Origin: Aedes albopictus
Taxonomy: Eukaryota; Arthropoda; Insecta; Diptera; Culicidae
Assembly: GCF_035046485.1 (NCBI RefSeq)
Contig: NC_085138.1
Span: forward strand, 41,823,464-41,887,463
Length of the DNA: 64,000 nucleotides
Direction: 5' to 3'
Part shown: piece after piece, positions 33,278 through 45,915 of the stretch
How positions within the stretch are numbered: the first letter of the stretch is position 1
How the letters are laid out: each line of letters starts with the position of its first letter
Translations under genes and position numbers: made by a program
The notes under the pieces: model-generated
Told to the model about the DNA's origin: nothing
Seen by the model: the letters and a program-made list of their open reading frames with translations, nothing else
Databases searched by the model: none

Positions 33278-33564
33278 CAACTTGTTACTTATAATTTACC
33301 GGCGGAAAAAAAGTGATTTATTTAATCAATCAAACAGTTTTTATTGCATTCTGCAGCAGTAAAATCCAACTTTAAAGTGTCACTGGGCTTGTGTAGGGTG
33401 TGAATTGAAGGTTGGTTTAACAAGTGAATCAGGTGAAGTGAAAATTGAACGATGATGAAGAACAATTCGGCTAGCTGCTGCTTTGGTGCGGTTACCTTCG
33501 TCGTACCCAAAACGAGAAAATTTTACAACTCGCAACACAGCGCACAGTTGGAAAAAATAGGTAT
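33278..33564. other. Spacer
   Basis: AT-rich. No gene recognised. Confidence 0.4.
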
Positions 33565-34205
33565 AAAATGCGAATAAAATCAATATCTCAGTTCAAAGTG
33601 GATGGATTCGAAAGAATTTTTGACACAAACTGTAATAAGAAGGGTGGCATTCGCCGCACGATGCTAAAATCAGTGTATTGAGCTCGTTTTACCCCGCTCT
33701 CTCTTTCTCACACCCTTTTAAGAAAATCCTCATCTATACCATCCTGGCGTGCAAAATAAATGTCTTATTCAACTCGTATTTGTGGTAAACTTCCATAGTA
33801 TCGGCAATTTGACATAGGGTTGGTTCTGCTCTTATGGAGTGCGTTCCACTTCGGGTGGAGAAGCATGCGAAAGTTTAAAGAAATAGGGGAAGTCGGGGTT
33901 ATTTGAAGATATTTCAATTTTAAGGCCGTGCTGTGAGCCAAACCAGCTCCATTTGATGCTACGGAAGTTTTTACACCAACACGAATTAAATAAATTATTT
34001 ATTTTGCACTTCATGATTTTTCCAAAAAGGTGAAAAACAGAGAGAGTGGGGTAAAACTGGCCCGATACACCAATTTCCAGCAATGTGCGGCGAATGACAC
34101 ACCCGTTATCTGAAACGGTATTTATTTTTGCAGTTTGTGTCAAAAATTCATTCGAGTCCATCCACTCCGAGCAGAGATATTGAATGTGTTCTACAAAGTT
34201 ACATA
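33565..34205. repeat. Inverted repeat / foldback element
   Basis: The left arm (about 33565-33830) and right arm (about 33910-34205) are diverged inverted copies, sharing for example TTTTTGACACAAACTG and GCCGCAC-type blocks. The loop is about 80 bp. The outer ends are not sharply defined and no TSD was found. Confidence 0.7.
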
Positions 34206-34379
34206 TTTTAAGGAGCAAGTTTGTTTTTTTATCAGTATACTCAAAAGTTAGATAAACAATCAATTTTCTAAATAAGCCAAGAAATAGTATCTTCGAAAAA
34301 ACTGCAGATGACATCATGTAGAAAAATGTTGCCGAAGACAGTTTTGCTCTATCTTTTGAAATACGCGTTATATAATAAA

Positions 34380-35010
34380 TTTGGTATTAACATCCCGTCA
34401 AAGCATAATTTAAAGTTGAATAAAAATGTTTTCTTATACAGGTCAACTGATTAGTTACTCTTTGTCTCGTCGATGCTTAAAATGTGTTTGAAAATTGCCA
34501 TTTTCTCTGTTTTGAGGTTGAAAGAAACACTAATTTAGTTAAATCTTTGTTTAAATGATTATCGTTGCTTGGGATGTTCATGTGACTGCGGTAACATTTA
34601 TAGAAATGATTGTTATCCACCTTTTTAATGGATTCATACTATTTCGAAACTTTTTTCTACTTTTCGAGATTTCGCATAATATAAAAACGACGTTTTAAGA
34701 TAAAAAGCTAAACTAACAATGAAAATCATCACTATCTACGGTCTAAAGATGTATTTTTAGATACTAAAAACTCGCATGACCATCCCAAGCAAAGGCAATT
34801 CTTTAAAAAGAGATTTAACGAAATGTGTGTTTATTTCAACCTTAAAATGTGAGAAAATTTCAATTTTCAAACACAATTTAAGTATCGAAGAGACAAAGAG
34901 CAATCAATCAGTTGACCTGTATAAGATAACATTTTTATTAAACTTTTCATTATGCTTTGATATTTTTGCAACTTTCTACAACTTTTCGAGATACTTTATT
35001 ATAAAAACCC
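34380..35010. repeat. Second inverted repeat / foldback element
   Basis: The arms at about 34380-34580 and 34780-35010 are inverted copies with matching blocks such as ATACAGGTCAACTGATTAG and its near complement. The centre is near 34690. Non-coding; the 101-codon frame at 34776-35081 runs through one arm and is probably fortuitous. Confidence 0.7.
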
Positions 35011-35129
35011 TGATTAATCCACCTAACGGTGATGGCCCCTTCTCGTGCCTTAGAAAACACATTTCAACGCAACTCAAGTGACATGTTGATGAATATCGCA
35101 CTTTCATACGTTTAACAGAAATCCATTTC

Positions 35130-36370
35130 ATGGCATCAGAGATCATATCGTTCATCTGGCTTTTGATTTTTGAGCCTTAAACTTTTGAAAAACAGTCGAA
35201 ACTTGAATGTTGAGTCGCTATTTTGGATTAGGATCCGGCAGCTAGGGAATTTTGGTCGCTATTTTTGGACTCCAGACTTCTTCCCCATATGTCATGTTGA
35301 ATGATTTTAGAGCCCAAAGTTCCATTCAGCAGCGGACATTTTGAACTTTGAGACGCCATCTTGGATATACTGGTCGCTATTTTTAAACTCCGGTTGTCTT
35401 CCCCATACCAAACATACCCATATTGTACGGTTTTTGAGCCTAAACCTCCATTGAACAGCCACCATCTTGAAGTTTCTGACGCCATCTTGAATTTTGAGAC
35501 GCCATCTTGGTTATTTTGGACGCCATCTTGGATATTTTAATCGCCATTATTGGACTCTAGAGTTATTCCCAATACCCATACTGCATGGTTTCAATGCTTG
35601 CAACTTCATTAAACAGAAGCCATTTAGAATTTTGAGCTGTCATCTTGGATTTTAAACCGCCATCTTGGATATTCTTGTTGTCATTTTTGGAGTCCAGATT
35701 TCTTCCCCATATCAAATATAATCTCTTTGCATGGTTTCAAGTCCTAAAACTTCATTAAAGAGTCGCCATATTGGATATTTTAATCGTCATTTTTGGACTC
35801 CAGACATCTTGCCAATACCAAATATACACATAATACATGGTTTAAGAGCCTAAAACTCCATTTAACAGCCGCCATCTTGAATGTTGAACCATCATCTTGG
35901 ATATTTTGGTCGCCATTTTTGGATTCTGAACATCTTCACCATACCAAATATATCCATATTGCTTGGTTTTAGATCCTAATACTCCAATAAATAACAGCCA
36001 TCTTGAATGTTGAACCACCATCTTGGCTTTTAGGCCGTCATCTTGGATATTCAGGTTGCCATTTTTGGAGTCCAGACTTCTTCCCCTTACCCAATACACC
36101 CATATAACATGGTTTCAGGTCCTAAACCTCCATTAAACAGTTGCCATCTTGAATTTGGAGCCGCCATCTTGGATTTTAGACCGCCATCTTGGATATTCTG
36201 GGTGCCATTTTTGGACTACGGACATTTTCCTCATACCAAATATACCCATATTGCATGGTTTTAAAGCCTAAGACTCCATTGAATAGCCACCATCCTGAAT
36301 TTGAAGCCGCCATCTTGAATATTTGACTGCCATTTTGAATTTCGGGCCTACATCGTGGAATTTTTGGTCT
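35130..36370. repeat. Degenerate tandem repeat rich in CCATCTTG
   Basis: About nine units of roughly 110-165 bp. Each contains GCCATTTTTGGACTCC-like, CTTCCCCATACCAAATATA-like and GCCGCCATCTTGGAT-like blocks. CCATCTTG occurs at least a dozen times. GCCGCCATCTT matches the YY1/Pho consensus core (GCCAT) read on this strand. The open frames on both strands are by-products of the repeats. Confidence 0.9.
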
Positions 36371-37893
36371 CCAGTTTTCATTTTTGCATAAAATTAATCA
36401 ACCATGCTAAAGGTTATACAAATCGCCGGGACCAATTTAGTCTACAAAAGTGGGAAATCATATCCCGGAAAGATTTTGCAAAATAAGCCCTATCCTACTG
36501 TGGCGCTTGACCGTCGAGAGCCTCAGTCATGCTTGTCTGGGAAAAAACAAGCATCCCTAGAAACATATTTTTTGCATAAAAATTCTTTTAGAAATTATTG
36601 AACTAAGATTCCTGAAAAATGGGAATCGGTTCACTTTAGGCTGTTCAAACTTCAAATTTGCACTTTTTATCAAGGTATTCTAAGTGTTAATGAAATAGTT
36701 TACCCTTCTCATGACGCATCGATATCGTGAGAGCATGAGGACCCCAATACGGGTATGTTGCTTTACTCTTAGCAAAGGATTTCTGAAATCTAGATTAGGT
36801 ATAATTAGATTAGTTTTTGAACCTATTTTTTTTTTTTTCATTTAACCCAATGGGGTGTTTATTACGAAACGGTTTTCAATACGTTTACAAGTCCACTCAA
36901 AGAGCCGTCTCCCAAAACAATTGCGAAAAATTTCTGTTAATTTATAATCATGAACTCGACGTTGGGCTAGAAGATATCAGAAATGTGCGTGTATTTTACG
37001 AACCCATTGGAATGACTGCTCCACACAAAAGCTCAGTCATCGTGATGACACACTTTCCTTTCCACACAGCTTCCCCAGTTGGCTGACCGAAAGTCTGTTT
37101 TCCTTTTGTTACGCTTCGCTCCCCGACGGACAATTGCTTGCACTTGCAGCAGCCAACCACAGTGAACTACATATTGGCCGACTATATCTGATGCATATAC
37201 ACTACAACGCACTTGCTAGATATTGTGCTTGCCATTTTCGTCAGTCACCTACAAACAGAGCGGCAGCTAGCAGCTTTCGGGATCTGGTTGAGACACCGCG
37301 ATATCGGGTTACCTCTCGACGTGACGTGAGGCTGCAGATAAGGATCTCCCCATGAAAGGGTTTAGCAGTCACACTGTGAATGTTTGGAGAATGAATGCTT
37401 CGCCGACAAGACAAGTTCAAGTGCGCATGCCCGGGCTGGTGTATCGGGAAAAAATGCGGGCGAACTGGAAATGGAATTCACTATCTACGGGTTCATGAAT
37501 GAAACTTGTAGGTTCGGATATTGCAGTTGAAACAATCATGCATCAGTTTGCAAGTGACAGGCGTTTGAGAAAGATAATATTTTGGGCGCAAAATCATGAT
37601 CAGGATACGCACAGCTAACCCGCCCGATTTCAATTATTATCATTAATTTTATTTGCAACATAAGCATTGGACATAGATTTATTTACGAAACGAAGTCACT
37701 ACTCCGTGTTTCTCGATGTGGATAATACGAGAGCATATCAAAATTTAAAATCAACTACGGCGTAACAGTCACTTTCATATCGTCAAGCCGTCTAAGGGAA
37801 GAAATTTTGATGTTTAAAGTTGATAAGACAGACTTTAGGATATATGCTACCTGCGATAGGTGCAAGTAAAATAATACTAGCCCGAAAAACATA
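36371..37893. other. Spacer, no supported gene
   Basis: Two short plus-strand frames (89 codons at 36817-37086; 73 codons at 37134-37355) lack domains. 37090-37450 is GC-richer than its surroundings. No repeat was identified. Confidence 0.4.
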
Positions 37894-38030
37894 TGGTGGC
37901 TCCTGAGAGAAACAATGACGAAAAATTGAATTGAGGTTTTACAGAGATTAACTAGAATTCACGCCTAATCGTCAATGAAAATATCAAGCTGGATACTTTT
38001 TGCCAAAATTGGAGCTCGCTATTGCCATCT
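37894..38030 (+). repeat. Dispersed repeat fragment, copy A
   Basis: It begins GGTGGCTCC and contains TCAATGAAAATATCAAG followed by TGGAGCT. A diverged copy in the same orientation lies at 46629-46765. The identity of the parent element is unknown. Confidence 0.65.
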
Positions 38031-38199
38031 AGAAGATGTTATACCATTCTACTGAATGGAAAAATATCGCTTGTATGATTTTTCGAGTCTTGTTGCGCCG
38101 TAACCGTATCTAACTAATAAATATTCGAACACTTGTATCGTAGAGAGACGCCATCAACAAAAATCAAAAACAGCAATATGTGGGACAAAAACCCTTCAC

Positions 38200-39800
38200 A
38201 AGCAATCTGCAAATTTCTTAAGAAATTCTTCTGAAGGTTTCTCAGAAATCTCTGTTGGATTTGATCCGGCTTCCGTCAGGTAATCTCACAATGAAAATAC
38301 GATTTTTTTCATAGATTACTTCGAAAAATTCTTCATAGATTATTCCTGAAATTTCTTCAGGAATTCCAAGGATTCATTTGTGACATTTCTCAAGAGACAT
38401 TTCATCATGGATTCCTTCAGATTTTTTTAGGAATTTATTTAGACAACTTTGCATGGGTTGCTTCAGAAATTTCTCCATGATTTTGTTCGGATATTTCCTC
38501 AGAAATTGGTGTAATAGTTCTTTGTCCAAGTATTTCATTAGACAATCTTCAATAGATTTTTTTCAGAATTTTCTATAAGGTTTCTAATAGAAAATATTCT
38601 AACGAATCTTTAAAGACCTTCTCCAGTGATTCTCCTCTCCTCTCTCTCTCTCCTCTTCTTGGCGTAACGTCCTCACTGGGACAAAGCCTGCTTCTCAGCT
38701 TAGTGTTCTATGAGCACTTCCACAGTTATTAACTGAGAGCTTCCTCTGCCAATGACCATTTTGCATGTGTATATCGTGTGGCAGGCACGAAGATACTCTA
38801 TGCCCAAGGAAGTCAAGGAAATTTCCTTTACGAAAAGATCCTGGACCGACCGGGAATCGAACCCGTCACCCTCAGCATGGTCATGCTGAATACCCGTGCG
38901 TTTACCGCCTCGGCTATATGGGCCCTCAGTGCCCTCCAGTGATTCTTTCAATATTAAAAAAAAATTCAATAATTCATACGACTCCATGGATTTCTTGAAA
39001 ATTTCAGCTTCAGATATTCCTCCAAAAGTTTCTCTAAGGATTAATTGTGACAATCTTTCATAGATTTTCCAAGTGGTTCCTTCTTAAGAATACCCATCTA
39101 GGATTCTTTCACAGACGTCCTAGCTTTTTTTTTTTTTTTTAATTTTCCATTTTTTTTTTCAAAATACCTTCACGTATTTCTTCATCGATTCTTCCAAAGA
39201 TTTATATTTTTTTATTTTTTCAAATAATCCTCAGCTGGATTCTTTTAAAATTTTATTAGGGATTCCTTCGACAATTCCCGAAGGAATGTCTTCAGGATTT
39301 TTAACAGGGATTCTTGTATGATTTTGTCAGGTAGCTCCAGCAGAAACTCCTTCCGGGATTCCTTCACAAATGCAGGAGTGCCTGTGGGTATTTTTTTACG
39401 TTTAAACCATCACACAAGTTCTCTCTGTAGAAATCCTTTAAAAAATCCCTATAAACTTCCTCCAGGGATTCTTAATAAACATCTTCAGAACTCTTACCTA
39501 CATTGGTATTTTTAGAGGAATGCCCATAAGAAATTCTCCAGGAATCTTTTGCTTCACAAATTGAGGAACTTTTTCAGATATCAGAGACTCTTTCATGAAC
39601 TACTGCAAGGATTCTTTCAGATGTTCCAATGGACCCTTCAGAAATATATCCGGGGATTCCTTCAGATATATATCCAAGATTGTTCAAATATATTCCTCTA
39701 AGGATATTGTTGAAGTTGTTTCAGTGCATTTTTTTACTAAACTGTTACTTTTACCTATTGAACTGATTTATTATGCTAATCTCTCTAGAAATTATTGTTG
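38200..39800. repeat. Degenerate AT-rich repeats of TTCCTTCAGGGATTCTT type
   Basis: Loose, irregular copies of a roughly 20-30-bp word such as ATTCCTTCAGAAATTTCTCC cover this region, apart from the SINE at 38634-38933. They look like an ancient, decayed minisatellite resembling the 23-bp family. No gene is seen. Confidence 0.6.
38634..38933 (-). mobile_element. Feilai-like SINE, copy 3
   Basis: A complete minus-strand copy with tRNA-like head, body and GAGA-type tail, flanked by a 13-bp TSD, CTCCAGTGATTCT, at 38621-38633 and 38934-38946. It inserted into the degenerate AT-rich repeat. Confidence 0.93.
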
Positions 39801-39913
39801 AGCATCTCCACCGAAAATTTAATTTTCTTAATTTAATTTTTGTGTTTTTTTTTATGTATCTCAAAATTTGCATAAGCGTTTTTCATGACCAAAACGAACT
39901 ATTTGCATCATCA

Positions 39914-41854
39914 CACAGTGGAAAAAATCGACCCAAAAAACGGATCTTTTAACGCCGCTGGTTTCGGCACGTGAAGTTGACCATTTCTGACGTAAAAAAG
40001 TACGGGAAATCGATTGGTGCTAAATTCATTCACCGCACGGCACGGAAAGTGATCCATTTCGCCCCATTTTGCCCTTTTTTCATACAAAAAGAGAATCAAA
40101 ATGCGCTTTCAAACAACTAACACGACTGTAGATCATTGAAAATAGATGCAGGTGTAATGAGAGGTCAATTTAAATCATTAACATATATGAAAGATCCTTT
40201 TAATTGCTTACATTGCCCTATAAGAAACAGATACTGTAATGGAACGTTGAAATTAGTTTTAATTGCAATTGAAAGCTAACAGCTATCATGCGCATATATG
40301 AAAGATATTTTCCCTATTTTGCCCTACATTCCCCTAAAACTGCTGGATGATAACATTGTTTCTATTGTTTTGTAATGTCACTGGTTGGAATACATGAAGT
40401 CCTAGATCATTTTTTATATATACAAATACGGTTTATCGATAAGGTTTAGAATCATTCACGGAAGGGTACAAATAGCTGTCCATTTTACCCCAATTTGCCC
40501 TGATTTGTTGTCGCTTCATAAATGAATTGATTTTCCCCATTTTCTTAAGTCCGAATTGATGGACTTTTGTTACTGAAAACAATGTTATCGAAAGGACAGT
40601 TAAAACATATGACTTTGGTGGGGAATACAGGGTATAATAAGCATTAACCCTTAGGGGTGATACACAAATTATGTCACGCAAAAATCGACCATTTTCAACG
40701 ACCCCCCCCCCCTCCCCCCTATGTCACACTTTTTGTATGGGACCTTAAAAATATTTGAATGGGTTGTCACGTTTTGCAAAACCCCCTCTTCCCCCTAAAA
40801 GCGTGACGTAATTTGTGTACGACCCCTTATCTTAATTTGCGGCAAATATGCACACAACTGATTGAATGAGGCATCTTAAATATATATAATTTGGTGCTTT
40901 GAGACGCTCTATTTAATCTGCTTAGCGCATATTTGACATAGTTTATAAAATGCTTATTATGCCCTTAATTCCCCATCAAAAGCTGAAATTATAGAAAAAG
41001 TCATATATATATGAATTTTTGATAACATTGGTTTCAGTACCAATGCTAATAAGGGAAATTAATTTATTCATTACTTGACAAAAAAATCAGGGCAAATTGG
41101 GGTAAAATGGATAGCTATTTATACCATTCCGAGAATGATTCTAGTATTAATCGATGAACCGCATTTGTGTACATCAAAAATGATCCATCCAGCGACATTA
41201 CAAAACCATACAAAATATGTTATTATCCAGCAATTTTAGGGGCATGCAGGGTAAAATAGGAAAAATATCTTTCATATATGCGCATGATAACTGTTAGCTT
41301 CCAATTGCACCTAAAACTAATGTCAACGTTCCATAGCAGTATCTGTTTTTCATAAATACATTTTAAATCTAATTTTTTAATGAAAATAGGGCAAAATGGG
41401 GCAAATTGGACAACTACCGAACATGATTCTGGTGATAAAAGATCTAGCGCTTTTTTTTATGTCAAACAAATCAACTTCAAGTCAGTAACATTAAAAATTC
41501 ATTCATAATTAGGAATAATTGTGAATATCCGACAGTTGTTGGGGCATATGGGGCAAAATAAGCATTTGAAAGGATCTTTTATGTATTTTTATGATTCCTA
41601 TTAACTTCCAATTACTCCTGCAGCTATTTTCAATGATCCACAGTCGAGTTAGTTGTTTGAAAGTACATTTTGATTCTCTTTTTGTATGAAAAAGGGCAAA
41701 ATGGGGCAAAATGGACCACTTCCCGTGCCGTGCGGTGAATGAAATCAGCACCAATCGATTTCTCGTTATTTTTTACGTCAGAAATGGTCAACTTATCGTA
41801 CCGAAACCAGCGGCGTTAAAAGATCCGTTTTTTGAGTCGATTTTTCCCACTGTG
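39914..41854. mobile_element. 1.9-kb foldback element with CACAGTGG ends
   Basis: Nearly the whole element is one long imperfect palindrome. The arms share blocks such as AACGCCGCTGGTTTCGG and GGGCAAAATGG-type words in inverted order. The ends are CACAGTGG / CCACTGTG-like and the flanks are CATCA at 39909-39913 and 41855-41859. No transposase. A younger MITE sits near the centre. Confidence 0.85.
40654..40826. mobile_element. Tourist-like MITE in the foldback centre (173 bp)
   Basis: The ends GGGGTGATACACAAATTATG and the near complement ATTTGTGTACGACCCC enclose C-rich runs and a GTATGGGACC segment. The TSD is TTA at 40651-40653 and 40827-40829, as in PIF/Harbinger-derived MITEs. Confidence 0.85.
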
Positions 41855-41859
41855 CATCA

Positions 41860-42267
41860 GTCTGCCATTTACTTTTGAGATGGTCCTAAACAAAACATCA
41901 TTGAAAATTTTCAAAAAAAAAATATATCTCTGACACAGTTTGTCCGATTGACCAGATTTCTTCGGCAATATTTTAAACAATTCATGTGACTAAATGGGTA
42001 ACTATGGGTCAAGATGGAGAAATGATGGACAAAAAAGGTATTTTTATTAGAAAAAATTTGTTTTTTTTGCAAACTGTTGTAATACGCATCAAAAATTGTT
42101 TTCGATCCAATATTATGGAAATGCATACTTTGCAATAAAAAAAAAACCTTTAAGCCAAATTTTGCTAAATGCTACCGTTTCCAAGATGCAGCGAAATATA
42201 TCCAACTTGCTATCAAAAACGTCAAAAATATAGATGAACACATTTTAAGTTTACAAAATAATCATAT
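41860..42267. other. AT-rich spacer
   Basis: No gene, TIR pair or tandem repeat recognised. Confidence 0.4.
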
Positions 42268-42440
42268 GGTGTGGAGCGGACCTGGTGTGATGGTTAGAGC
42301 ACTTGACTATCACGCCGAGGACCTGGCATCGAATCCCACTCCCGAAAAACTCGCAAAATGTGAGTTCTTCCTTCGGAAGGGAAGTAAAGCATGGGTCCCG
42401 AGATGAACTAGCCTAGGGCTAAAAATCTCGTTAATCATCT
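42268..42440 (+). mobile_element. tRNA-derived SINE (third family)
   Basis: The head has an A-box-like TGTGATGGTTAGAGCACTTG and a B-box-like GGCATCGAATCCC. The body reads GGGTCCCGAGATGAACTAGC and ends near CTCGTTAAT. I recall similar sequences as common culicine SINEs. It abuts a TA-rich microsatellite. Confidence 0.7.
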
Positions 42441-42690
42441 ATATATATATATATATAAATGCAGTGACATACGTGGGACCGCGCATAACTTGCGAACGGA
42501 AGGTCCGATTTTGATCATCTTTGTTTTGTTCTGTTAGTTTTTACCCAAGGAAGGTTTATGAGGCAAAAAACATGAAAAAAATGCGAGTTTTTGAAAATTG
42601 ATCTTCCATACATTTTGTGATTTTGGATAGAGACTTGAAACGTCAAAAAACGCAGTAGGCAAGACAAAGTTGGCCGGGTACAGCTAGTAC
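42441..42690 (-). repeat. Dispersed ACTAGCTGT-type repeat, copy 1
   Basis: On the minus strand it starts GTACTAGCTGTACCCGGC followed by AACTTTGTCTTGCC, and it ends in a TA microsatellite. The copy at 59464-59760 has the same start and a similar TATATA end. Class uncertain. Confidence 0.6.
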
Positions 42691-42729
42691 AAATATATAT
42701 AAAAAAAAACATGTGGTATAAAGAAGTGA

Positions 42730-42960
42730 ACAATATGGAACGTATGAAATACGGCACACTTCAGTGAGCTGGTCACGTGGAGAAAAGTCACGAAGAATTA
42801 AGAAAACTAATCAGCAGTAATCCTATAGGAGTGCGACGACTTGTTGAAAAAGTTGGCTGAAAGTCAAACAAGACATTCAACATTAGTCAAGCGATCTGGC
42901 GTGAGTTCTGATTAATTACTGCTCAATAAGTCATCCTTTATATTGCAGAAATTGGAAATG
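42730..42960 (+). pseudogene. Non-LTR retrotransposon 3' remnant
   Basis: Conceptual translation gives blocks resembling the C-terminus of RTE-type ORF2: YGTLQ, a stop in place of W, then AGHVE, and further on NPIGVRR. These match the WAGHVARM and DPVGTRRRG blocks of the intact element at 10330-13332. Stops and frame changes show a dead fragment. Confidence 0.55.
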
Positions 42961-43737
42961 ATGAAATTTCTTCATTTGGAAATGATCGTTTTAGCTAGAA
43001 AGAAATGGTTGTGTCTAATTTTGAAGTCCGTATCTCAAGGCTAAGTGGTACCTCAGGGGAATCCAAGTTCTTTAAAATTGAATTGAGGCTAAATAACATG
43101 AAATTGTTTTCGACAAAAAAAATACTCGATTCTATTAAAATCCATGATCTAACGACCCTAAAAAATCTAACACGTGCTCAGAGTTAGACGTGCGAATCCT
43201 TTGAAGATTTTGTTTATGATTTCGTTATTATTTTCTTTGGAAATTTTTTATTAGATTTTTGTTTTCAGAAGTTTAACTGTTTTTTTAAAAAATATGAATT
43301 TTCTTCATTCTGCTTGTAACGTTTTGCGTTTTTCAGTTAAAATCGAAAAGAAAAATAAATAAATAGACTAAAAGTTATTTAAATTTTTGTTTTGTATTTA
43401 CGTTAACGATATTGAAATATTTCATTTGTTTGTAAAATCGGTCCATGCCTGTTACTTATGCTCATGTATGTCATAGTATGTGTTAAAGCTTTCGTGTTAT
43501 TAGCGCTTTTATAGCATGATGCGCATGGCGCTTACATACTTTTTGGCGGATTACAGTCGCGCTGCAACTTTGTCGCCATGCATGAAAATCGCCATGCCGA
43601 ATTAGTTGGCGCGATTTGGAATAATAGTTAGCAATTTCAATACATAGTGGGACTTTTGAAAAGCGGCACAGTTTCGAGGCGCAAGTAATATTCTGACTCG
43701 GTAATTTCGCTACGAGTACGGCTGGCAAGCAGAAGTG
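42961..43737. other. Spacer
   Basis: AT-rich to mixed sequence with no recognised gene. Confidence 0.4.
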
Positions 43738-45170
43738 CGCGAGTTGAGTCTAATCCAATCTAAAGTTTCAGTTGAGTTGAGTTTGAGATTACTTTGAGTT
43801 GAAGACGATTAAGTTAATTACGGTGTAAATTGAATTTCTAGTAGAAGGTAAAAGTAGTGAGTGAGTTTCTAGATTTTAAAGTGATGTTAAACGTGTTTGT
43901 GATTTCTTTCTCTTTAGTGGACCGAGGTCCGATATTTCGCGGTTTCTGCTGATTTTTATTGCATTACGGAACTAACTACGAAAAAAGGTAATTAAATCTA
44001 ATTAAATTAAAAGTGCTTAAAGCTAATATTAGTTCCTGTTGGACGTGTAGCGCCCAGCGCTTTTTTCGTACGGCTGGTTTTTGTGAATTTCGTTCGGCAA
44101 CCGTCATCGCCGAATCGGGGAACTTCTGGTGGAGTGTACCGCCATTTCCGTCTGGATCTTCGCGACCCGTGTGCCCAGCAAAGGCCCGCCTCCAGTAGGC
44201 AGTCAAACGGAGGCGCGAGTGAAGTCGCTCTTTCATCTAGTAGCGAGGTTCTCCCGTCGGTCGCCAAAAGCCGAAGGTAAGGTCCCGTCCGTCATTCCCC
44301 GAGGACCGCAGTACGAGAGGCGATTCGCTGAAGCGTGTCGTCAATAGCACGCCGCGAATCCGATCCAAATCCGGAAAATAGAGAACGTACCATTCCCCGC
44401 TCGGTCATAGCAGGAATCTAAGTACGCGAAGCCGGGTCGCTGGGCTTTTGGTGCCTTTCTATCGACCGGAGGAGGATCCTCCCGGGTACAAGCGGCATCC
44501 GCCGTTTCCCTCTCGAGTAGAACAATCGGAAGCTTCCAACCAGCCGCCACTCCCTCCGCACCGGTAATTCGGCCATACTGCACACGGGTCCTTCGTCGTC
44601 GCTGCGCGCCAAATCGCAGCACGGTCACGCCGGCAAACACCATTGTTGACCGCCATCTCCGAACGTCGAAGTCGTCGCCATCGTCGAGCTACGTCCCCCG
44701 TCACCGAGCATCGTATCGTCGAAAAACCTGCGCAGGTACGTGAGAGCTTTTATACATGGCCATGTTTGCTCTTTTCCATCCCGTATGAATACCTTCCGTC
44801 CAATACGAATGAATTTCCTAGAATAAATAGTAGAAAGTTTGAAATTTCGTTTAGTTCTGTTACGTTTCACATCGCTTAATTGAATAAACATACTCACTAC
44901 CTTCCGTTACGTTTTAGTTCCGTTACTTCGCTCGGATGAGTAAGAATTCCTTCTGGTTTTCCCTAAGTATCTTTTAGCCTGTGAAAGAGTTGGATTAAAA
45001 TTTGCGTTCGAAGAAATTCTGCCGTTTACCAAGAACCGTTCAAAGCCGTCCCTGAGTGAAATAGTCTCTTGCAAAGTCGGGCAAATTTCAACACGACCGG
45101 TGGTCTCTCTTTGAGAGTGGCGCTTAAGCCACCGTGCTTTAACCAAATCCTCAAGAATAGTTTACGAACG
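43738..45170. other. Unexplained GC-richer region, possible LTR or promoter relic
   Basis: Base composition and CpG content rise sharply relative to the surrounding AT-rich repeats, mainly at 44030-44740. Good splice-donor matches occur at 44277 (GTAAGGT) and 44735 (GTACGTGAG), and AATAAA-like words near 44822 and 44882. Several 60-100-codon frames on both strands lack domains. It could be a decayed LTR, or untranslated exons with their promoter. Nothing here decides. Confidence 0.35.
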
Positions 45171-45179
45171 GTTACATGC

Positions 45180-45915
45180 TTAACCAGAAATTCTTACAGG
45201 ATTTACTCAAAAAAATGTTCATGCTTTTCTGCTGGTATTATTTTATAAAATCCATGAATTGTGATGAGGGATTCCTCTAAGAATTCTCTTAAATATTTTT
45301 TAATAAATTCTGAAAAACTTCCACCAGGGTTTTCTCAAGCATTTTTTCTTCAGCAACATCTTCTAGGATGCCTTCGGAACTTCCCTATGATTTTTGCAGA
45401 TATTCCTCCAGGATTTTTTTTAAAGAATATGTCCAGAGATTTCCACATAAATTAAACATAACATTTATTTAAAAATACTTCAAGGATTCTCGAAGAAGTT
45501 CCTCCATGGATTCTTTCTGAAACTTCTGAAGGAATTCCTCTAGATAAATTTCCATAGACTACTTCAGTATTTGAAGGATTATTCTGTGATTGTCAGCAAT
45601 AAATTCTTCCTTGATATTTTAAGCTTTTGCAAAAAATCTTCAGTGATTCCCCAGGAATCCTTAGCAAAATTTTGCTAGAGATTCTTGAAAAAAGTTTCTG
45701 AAGGTTTCTTATTTGGTTTGTCCATTTGGGCGGTTACTTCAGAAGCTTTTTCTTGGATCGCTTTAGAGATTCCGCCAGGAATTATTTCAGATATTCCTTT
45801 TCCTATATTCCCTTAGGGTTTCCTATATTCCTTCAGGAAATCTCTGGAAAATTTTTAACGGAATTCCTGAAGATACCTCTGGGAATGCCAAAAAAAAATA
45901 AAATCGTCAAATTTT
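45180..45915. repeat. Degenerate AT-rich repeats (TTCCTCCAGGATT type)
   Basis: Continues the decayed repeat type seen at 38200-39800, in the same orientation (TTC-rich on the plus strand). No gene. Confidence 0.55.

Noticed and set aside
36817..37355. 89- and 73-codon plus-strand frames as small genes
   Set aside because: Typical length for chance frames; no motif, signal peptide or conserved context.
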